The position numbers and the translations under genes are program-made. From NCBI RefSeq assembly GCF_013423485.1, contig NZ_JABFFR010000025.1, positions 182,164 through 246,163 on the forward strand: DNA of 64,000 bases. The letters are read 5' to 3'. Each line of letters opens with the position of its first letter. Position 1 is the stretch's first letter. Below are positions 59,099 to 64,000 of the stretch, one piece after another. The DNA comes from Azospirillum oleiclasticum (lineage in GTDB: Bacteria > Pseudomonadota > Alphaproteobacteria > Azospirillales > Azospirillaceae). The notes beneath the pieces are model-generated. The model was not told the origin of the DNA, ran no database searches, and saw nothing but the letters and a program-made list of their open reading frames with translations.

Positions 59099-62000
59099 TG
59101 GTTCCCGCGGCCAGGTAGGCGAGCGACACCGCGGCCCCGATCCCGCTGCCATCGGCGTCGTAGGACAGGATCCGCGTCGTTGTGTCGAAGACGAACCGGT
59201 CGTCGGCATCCGCCGCGGCGTTCAGTGCGAAGCGCTCGGGATCGAGCGTGCCCACCGGCAGGCTTCCGAAGGCCGTGCCCACCACTTCGATCCGGTCGAT
59301 GCCGGTCTGGAAGTCGGTGATGGTGTCGGTGCCGACGGTAGGGTCGGTGATCAGGAACGCGTCCGCCCCGGCACCGCCGGTCAACGTGTCCTGGCCTGAG
59401 GAGCCGAACAGGGTGTCGTCGCCGGTCGTCCCGTCATACCGGCCGAGCGGAACCCCATCGGCGGCGAAGACGCGGGTGTAGACGTTGACGTTGTCCTGGG
59501 TGGCGGAGGACGAGCCGTTGGTGTTCATCCAGGCCGTCACGAAGCCGCCGTCGGGTCGCGCCGCGACCACCGGGAACGCGAGAGGGACGCCCATGTCGTC
59601 GATGCGGAAATCGTCCCCGAGCGCCACAGCCTCGGCGTCGAAGCGCCGCGCGCGGATTTCCCCGCCATAGGTGCCCGTGGCGCTGCCCGACGTCCACACC
59701 GCCACGAAGCCGCCGTCCGCCAAGCCGGTGACGTCGGGAAGGAACTGGTCGCCACACGCCATATCGCCGAGCCACCGCTCGTCGGTGCGCGCGCTGCCGT
59801 CGGCGTCGAAGACCCGCCCATACACCCCCACCCCGCTGCCATCCTGCCCCTGCGACTGCCACACGACCACCCAGCCGCCATCGGCCAGCGCCGTGATGGA
59901 GCTATTGCTCTGCCCGTCGAGCGTGACCATGTTGACCCGCACCTCGCCACCCACGCGCGCTCCTTGGTTCGAGAAGCGCTGCTGGTACACGTCCGCGTTT
60001 CCGCCCGCGTGGAGCGAGGTCCAGCTCACCACCCAGCCACCGTCGGCCAGCGCCGTACTGTGCTGTTGGTATTGGGCATTGGTCGTCTGGGTGTTGACCT
60101 GCTCCTCGCTGCCCAGTTTGGTCCCATTCGCCGCGTAGCGCTGCTGATACACACCCCAGGAGTCGCCATCCTGCTCCTCGGACCACCAGTTCACCACCCA
60201 TCCACCGCCAGTCAGCGCCGTCACATCCGAAAAATTCTGCTGACGCGCGATGGTGCTGTTGACCCGTGCGGGATCACCGACCTTGTTGCCCTCATTGTCG
60301 AAGCGTTGCTGAAAGATGTTCCAGGTCAATCCGTCTTGGAACGTGTCCCAGGTCGCCAGGAAACCACCATCGGACAGCGCCGTCAGGCTGGGGCGGATCT
60401 GGTTGTTCGTGGTGTTCGAAGGGATCGTGATGACACCCCCGACGGCCGTGCCGTCCGCAGTGAATCGCTGCGCCGACACGCCCGTGCCCGACCCGTCCGA
60501 CTTGCGGCCATACGCAACCACGTAGCTACCATCCGACAGAACCGCCAAAGCCGCCGGACCCTGCATGTCCACATTCGCGACTGTCGCGTTCACCTTACGG
60601 GTCGTTCCGGCGACGATCGCAGGTCCCACCGGCGTGGACAGGACTATGTCAACCAGCACAGTCGTGTCGGACGTGGCGCCATGCTCATCCATGACGGTGT
60701 AGCGGAAGCTGGCCGTACCGCTGAAGCCAGCTTCCGGGGTGAAGAGGATGTTCCCCTGGTTGTCACGGCCCACCGTGCCGTGTACGGCGTCGCCAACGTC
60801 GCTGATGGACAACGTCGCCGTCTGGTCGGCATCCTCATCGTTGGTCAGCAGGGTCGCCTCATCGATGACCGCCTGGATGCCGGAAACCGCAACGATGGCG
60901 TCCGCCCCCGCGACCGGCGCGTCGTTCCGACCCTGCACCGTGACGGCCAGTGTCTGCACGACCGACGCCGCGCCGTCGCCGATGCTGTAGCCGAAGGTCA
61001 CCGTCTCGCTCTCGCCGACACCGAGGTCGTTGAACTGCCCCGGGTCCAGCGTCAGCACGCCACCCGTGCTGCTGAAGGACACGGCCCGTCCGCCGGTCCG
61101 CGTTACCCCGGTTACCGACAGCGTGTCGCTCGTGTCGGGGTCGCTCGCCCCCTGCAGCAGGTCCACCAGCAGCGGGCCGGCATCCTCGTTGGTCGTGACG
61201 GTCAGCGGCCCGGTCAGCACCGGCGCGTCGTTGCGCCCCGCCACCGTCACCGTCAGGCTGCGGGCCGTGCTGTCGGTGCCGTCGGACACGCCGAAGTCGA
61301 AGGTCAGGTCCGCCGTCTCCCCGGCGGCCAGGAAATCGAGCTGCGCCGGGTCCAGCGTCAGCACGCCGCCGGCCAGCGAGACCGTGACCGGCGCACCGAC
61401 GGTCTGGGTTAGCCCGGTCACCGACAGCGCGTCGTTCTCGAAATCCCACACCCCGGCCAGCAGGTTCACCGACAGCGGGGCCGCGTCCTCGTTGGTGGAG
61501 GCGGTCAGGCCGCCCGGGACCACCGGCGCGTTGTTGTGGTCGAGATGCACCAGCATGTTGGAGAACTGCGCGTACTCCACGCCGGTCAGCGTGTCCGTCC
61601 CCTCCCCCGTCGCCGCGGGCGCCGCGATGGTCCAGGTCGTGCCGGTTTTGGTCGCCACATAGTCGCGCACGGAGCCCAGATAGACCGCCGTGTCGGTGCC
61701 GCTGCCGCCCACCAGGCTGTCGTTGCCGCCGCGGCCCTGCAGCGTGTCGTTGCCGGCGCCGCCGTCGATCCGGTTCGCCCCGCCGTCGCCCAGCAGCGTG
61801 TCGGCCCCGTTGCCGCCGGTCAGGTTCTCGATGCCGGTCAGCGTGTCGCCCGCCGCATCGCCCGCCGTGCCGCCGCCGTCCGCCAGATCCACCGCCACCG
61901 ACGCCCCGCTGGTCGCGTAGCTGGCCGTGTCGGTGCCGAGGCCCCCGTCCAGCGCATCGGCACCGGCACCGCCGATCAGCGTGTCGTTGCCGTCCAGACC

Positions 62001-64000
62001 CGTCAGCGTGTCGGCCCCGGCGTTGCCGTTCAGCACATTCACCCCGGCGTCGCCGGTCAGCGCGTCGGCGCCATTGCCCCCGGTCAGATTCTCGATCCCG
62101 GTCAGAACGTCGCCCGTGGCGTCGCCGCCCGACGCCGTGCCGGCCGTCAGGTCCACCGCCACGCCGGCGGCGGCGCCCGCGTAGCTCGCCGTGTCGGTCC
62201 CGAGGCCGCCGTCCAGCGTGTCGGCACCGGCACCGCCGGTCAGCGTGTCGTTGCCGCCCAGCCCGGACAGCGTGTCGTCGCCCGCCTGCCCGGTCAGCGT
62301 GTTCGCCAGCTCGTTGCCGGTGCCCGCGAAGGACCCCGTGCCGGTGAACACCAGCCGCTCCAGGTTGGCCCCCAGCGTCCAGGCCGCCAGCGCCGTGCGA
62401 ACCTCGTCGCTGCCCTGGTTCGCCGCCTCCGTCACCACGTCGCCCAGGCTGTCCACGATGAATATGTCGTTGCCGGCGTTGCCGATCAGCGTGTCGTCGC
62501 CAAGCCCGCCGTCCAGCGTGTTGTTGCCGCCGTTGCCGGTGATCACGTTGTCCAGCTCGTTGCCGGTGCCGACGATCGATCCGGACCCGGTCAGCACCAG
62601 CCGCTCCAGATTCGCCCCCAAGGTCCAGGAGACGCCGCTGCGCACGGTGTCCGTGCCCTCGCCCACCGCCTCGACCACCTGATCGGCGGGGCTATCCACC
62701 ACATAGGTGTCGTCGCCAAGCCCGCCGGTCAGCGTGTCCGCCCCGGCGCCGCCGTCCAGCGTGTCGGCGCCGTCCAGCCCGGTCAGCAGGTTGGCCGACG
62801 CGTTGCCGGTGATCACATTGTCCGCCGCGTTGCCGGTGCCCGTCGCCGCGGTCCCCGTCAGCGTCAGCGCCTCGAACCCGGCGGCGAGCGTCCAGGACAC
62901 GGCACTCCGCACCGTGTCCGTGCCCTCGCCGGGCTGCTCCACCAGAAGATCAGCGGCGTCGTCCACCACATAGGTGTCATCGCCGAGGCCGCCGGTCAGC
63001 GTGTCGGCGCCGAGCCCGCCGTCCAGCGTGTCGTTGCCGTCCAGGCCCGCCAGCGTGTCCACCCCGGCCCCGCCGGTGATGGTGTTGTCCAGCGCGTTGC
63101 CGGTGCCGGCGAAGTCACCCGAGCCGGTGTAGGTCAGCCCTTCGACATGATCCGCCAGCGTGTGGGCGGCCAGTGTCGTGTGGACCGCGTCCACCCCCTC
63201 GCCCGCCAGCTCGACCACCACGTCGCCGGCATCGTCCACCAGATACAGGTCGTTCCCGAGGCCGCCGACCAGCGTGTCCGCGCCAAGGCCACCGTCCAGC
63301 GTGTCGGCACCCGCCCCGCCCGACAGGGTGTCCGCACCCGCACCGCCGGTGATGACGTTGTTCAGCGCGTTGCCGGTCCCGGAAAAGGACGCGGAACCGG
63401 TGTAGGTCAGCCGTTCCACGGCGTCGGCAAGCGTCAGCGCCGCGAGCGCCGTGCGGACCTCGTCGGTTCCGCCGCCGGCCTGCTCCACCACCACGTCGCC
63501 GGTGTCGTCCACCAGATAGACGTCGTCGCCGAGACCGCCGGTCAGCGTGTCGGCGCCAAGCCCGCCGTCCAGCGTGTCGGCACCGGCGCCGCCGGTGATG
63601 ACGTTGTCTTGCGCGTTGCCGGTGCCGGTGAAGGATGCGGAGCCGGTGTGGGTCAGCGCCTCGACATGGTCGCCCAGCGTGTACGTCGCCAGCGTGGTGT
63701 GGACCGCGTCCGCCCCCTCGCCCGCCAGCTCGACCACCACGTCGCCGGCATCATCAACCAGATAGACGTCGTCGCCGAGGCCGCCCACCAGCGTGTCGGC
63801 GCCCAGCCCGCCGTCCAGCGTGTCGGCACCGGCGCCGCCGGTGATGACATTGTCCAGCGCGTTGCCCGTGCCGGTGAAGCCGGCCGGGCCGGTGTGGGTC
63901 AGCGCCTCGACATGGTCACCCAGCGTGTACGTCGCCAGATCCGTCCGGACCTCATCCCACCCCTCGCCGGCATTCTCGACCAGCTGGTCGAGCGGGTTGG
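59067..64000 (-). CDS. Giant RTX/type I-secreted repeat protein, C-terminal part, runs off the window
   Basis: At least 1643 residues; the 5' end lies beyond the right edge, and no start is visible. In order from the N-terminal side: many RTX blocks with GGAGADTLDGGLGADTL and GLGDDxYLVDD units (about 61.7-64.0 kb, period roughly 82-91 residues); two similar cadherin/VCBS-like domains each with TNEDA and NDAPV marks, and a third related domain (about 60.6-61.6 kb); seven repeats of a DGGWVVxWxS type (about 59.44-60.55 kb); a last RTX block GTTGDDTLFGSSGQDTLTGG; and a C-terminal domain like type I secretion targets. No exporter genes are present. It is probably a large extracellular adhesin or matrix protein. 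Confidence 0.88.
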   Translation of the reverse strand, partial: NPLDQLVENAGEGWDEVRTDLATYTLGDHVEALTHTGPAGFTGTGNALDNVITGGAGADTLDGGLGADTLVGGLGDDVYLVDDAGDVVVELAGEGADAVHTTLATYTLGDHVEALTHTGSASFTGTGNAQDNVITGGAGADTLDGGLGADTLTGGLGDDVYLVDDTGDVVVEQAGGGTDEVRTALAALTLADAVERLTYTGSASFSGTGNALNNVITGGAGADTLSGGAGADTLDGGLGADTLVGGLGNDLYLVDDAGDVVVELAGEGVDAVHTTLAAHTLADHVEGLTYTGSGDFAGTGNALDNTITGGAGVDTLAGLDGNDTLDGGLGADTLTGGLGDDTYVVDDAADLLVEQPGEGTDTVRSAVSWTLAAGFEALTLTGTAATGTGNAADNVITGNASANLLTGLDGADTLDGGAGADTLTGGLGDDTYVVDSPADQVVEAVGEGTDTVRSGVSWTLGANLERLVLTGSGSIVGTGNELDNVITGNGGNNTLDGGLGDDTLIGNAGNDIFIVDSLGDVVTEAANQGSDEVRTALAAWTLGANLERLVFTGTGSFAGTGNELANTLTGQAGDDTLSGLGGNDTLTGGAGADTLDGGLGTDTASYAGAAAGVAVDLTAGTASGGDATGDVLTGIENLTGGNGADALTGDAGVNVLNGNAGADTLTGLDGNDTLIGGAGADALDGGLGTDTASYATSGASVAVDLADGGGTAGDAAGDTLTGIENLTGGNGADTLLGDGGANRIDGGAGNDTLQGRGGNDSLVGGSGTDTAVYLGSVRDYVATKTGTTWTIAAPAATGEGTDTLTGVEYAQFSNMLVHLDHNNAPVVPGGLTASTNEDAAPLSVNLLAGVWDFENDALSVTGLTQTVGAPVTVSLAGGVLTLDPAQLDFLAAGETADLTFDFGVSDGTDSTARSLTVTVAGRNDAPVLTGPLTVTTNEDAGPLLVDLLQGASDPDTSDTLSVTGVTRTGGRAVSFSSTGGVLTLDPGQFNDLGVGESETVTFGYSIGDGAASVVQTLAVTVQGRNDAPVAGADAIVAVSGIQAVIDEATLLTNDEDADQTATLSISDVGDAVHGTVGRDNQGNILFTPEAGFSGTASFRYTVMDEHGATSDTTVLVDIVLSTPVGPAIVAGTTRKVNATVANVDMQGPAALAVLSDGSYVVAYGRKSDGSGTGVSAQRFTADGTAVGGVITIPSNTTNNQIRPSLTALSDGGFLATWDTFQDGLTWNIFQQRFDNEGNKVGDPARVNSTIARQQNFSDVTALTGGGWVVNWWSEEQDGDSWGVYQQRYAANGTKLGSEEQVNTQTTNAQYQQHSTALADGGWVVSWTSLHAGGNADVYQQRFSNQGARVGGEVRVNMVTLDGQSNSSITALADGGWVVVWQSQGQDGSGVGVYGRVFDADGSARTDERWLGDMACGDQFLPDVTGLADGGFVAVWTSGSATGTYGGEIRARRFDAEAVALGDDFRIDDMGVPLAFPVVAARPDGGFVTAWMNTNGSSSATQDNVNVYTRVFAADGVPLGRYDGTTGDDTLFGSSGQDTLTGGAGADAFLITDPTVGTDTITDFQTGIDRIEVVGTAFGSLPVGTLDPERFALNAAADADDRFVFDTTTRILSYDADGSGIGAAVSLAYLAAGTITAADIRVVS
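59437..60546 (-). repeat. Seven propeller-like repeats within the giant RTX protein
   Basis: Seven consecutive units of about 50-55 residues, each carrying a core like LADGGWVVxWxS, then a Gln/Arg-Arg-Phe segment (YQQRF, ARRF, TRVF) and a Gly-containing turn. The number of repeats suits a seven-bladed beta-propeller. The structural idea is inference. Confidence 0.6.
61690..64000 (-). repeat. Tandem RTX-coding DNA repeats
   Basis: Near-identical DNA blocks encode the calcium-binding units. The segment reading VYLVDD recurs at about 63.77 and 63.52 kb (246 bases apart), and again about 270 bases further on. Such repeats are prone to expansion and to assembly collapse. The C-terminal non-repeat domain is outside this stretch. 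Confidence 0.8.

Noticed and set aside
61690..64000. Regularly spaced near-identical repeats, considered as CRISPR
   Set aside because: The repeats keep one open frame and code for RTX GGxGxD units; the spacers are also coding and there are no cas genes.

Overview
The window is GC-rich DNA with strong third-position GC bias. Its gene families (mannitol/sorbitol ABC operon with mannitol 2-dehydrogenase, many TRAP and ABC uptake systems, IclR/GntR/ROK regulators, RTX proteins, Kdp potassium ATPase) point to a metabolically versatile alphaproteobacterium, most likely an Azospirillum-like member of the Rhodospirillales. The assignment rests on gene content and style, not on a marker gene. No rRNA, tRNA or CRISPR array was seen. 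The only mobile-element trace is a short IS30-type transposase remnant near 11.7 kb.

Layout. 0-3.2 kb: the end of an unknown gene, a Cache-domain chemoreceptor and a PRMT-like methyltransferase. 3.4-11.6 kb: a ROK regulator divergent from a polyol operon (binding protein, two permeases, ATPase, mannitol 2-dehydrogenase, fructokinase), a complete route from external mannitol/sorbitol to fructose 6-phosphate. 11.6-12.9 kb: transposase remnant and a small RTX protein. 12.9-24.0 kb: one co-directional minus-strand block with a TRAP transporter, IclR regulator, biotin carboxylase, a lysine-free BCCP-like protein, AMP-dependent acid ligase, a normal BCCP, an OadA/PycB-type carboxyltransferase and a GGT-family Ntn-hydrolase. 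This is the most unusual locus here: it looks like a dedicated biotin carboxylation pathway for a TRAP-imported acid whose identity I cannot name.

24.3-33.8 kb: a meta-cleavage lower pathway (4-OT-like tautomerase, 2-oxopent-4-enoate hydratase, acetaldehyde dehydrogenase, 4-hydroxy-2-oxovalerate aldolase, 4-oxalocrotonate decarboxylase-like enzyme) with its own TRAP transporter, an IclR regulator, a bicupin and an amidohydrolase-fold protein that lacks the usual metal ligands. A perfect 17-bp hairpin closes this unit. 34.0-43.6 kb: a second catabolic group with FMN reductase, CMD-like protein, MetE-C-like protein, homoprotocatechuate-type extradiol dioxygenase, NodB-type deacetylase, NMT1/SsuA-type ABC transporter, two FAH-family enzymes and a GntR regulator. 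A 16-base motif repeated upstream of two of its units suggests a common regulator.

43.8-48.7 kb: a solute-binding protein next to a hybrid histidine kinase, and an MFS exporter. 48.7-58.5 kb: the Kdp system (kdpF-A-B-C-D plus a further tiny membrane ORF before kdpF). kdpE is separated from kdpD by a methyltransferase gene and a convergent sulfotransferase-like gene. 58.6-64 kb: a small DUF123 protein and the C-terminal part of a giant RTX protein, running off the right edge, with tandem calcium-binding repeats, cadherin/VCBS-like domains, seven propeller-like repeats and a type I secretion-type C-terminus.
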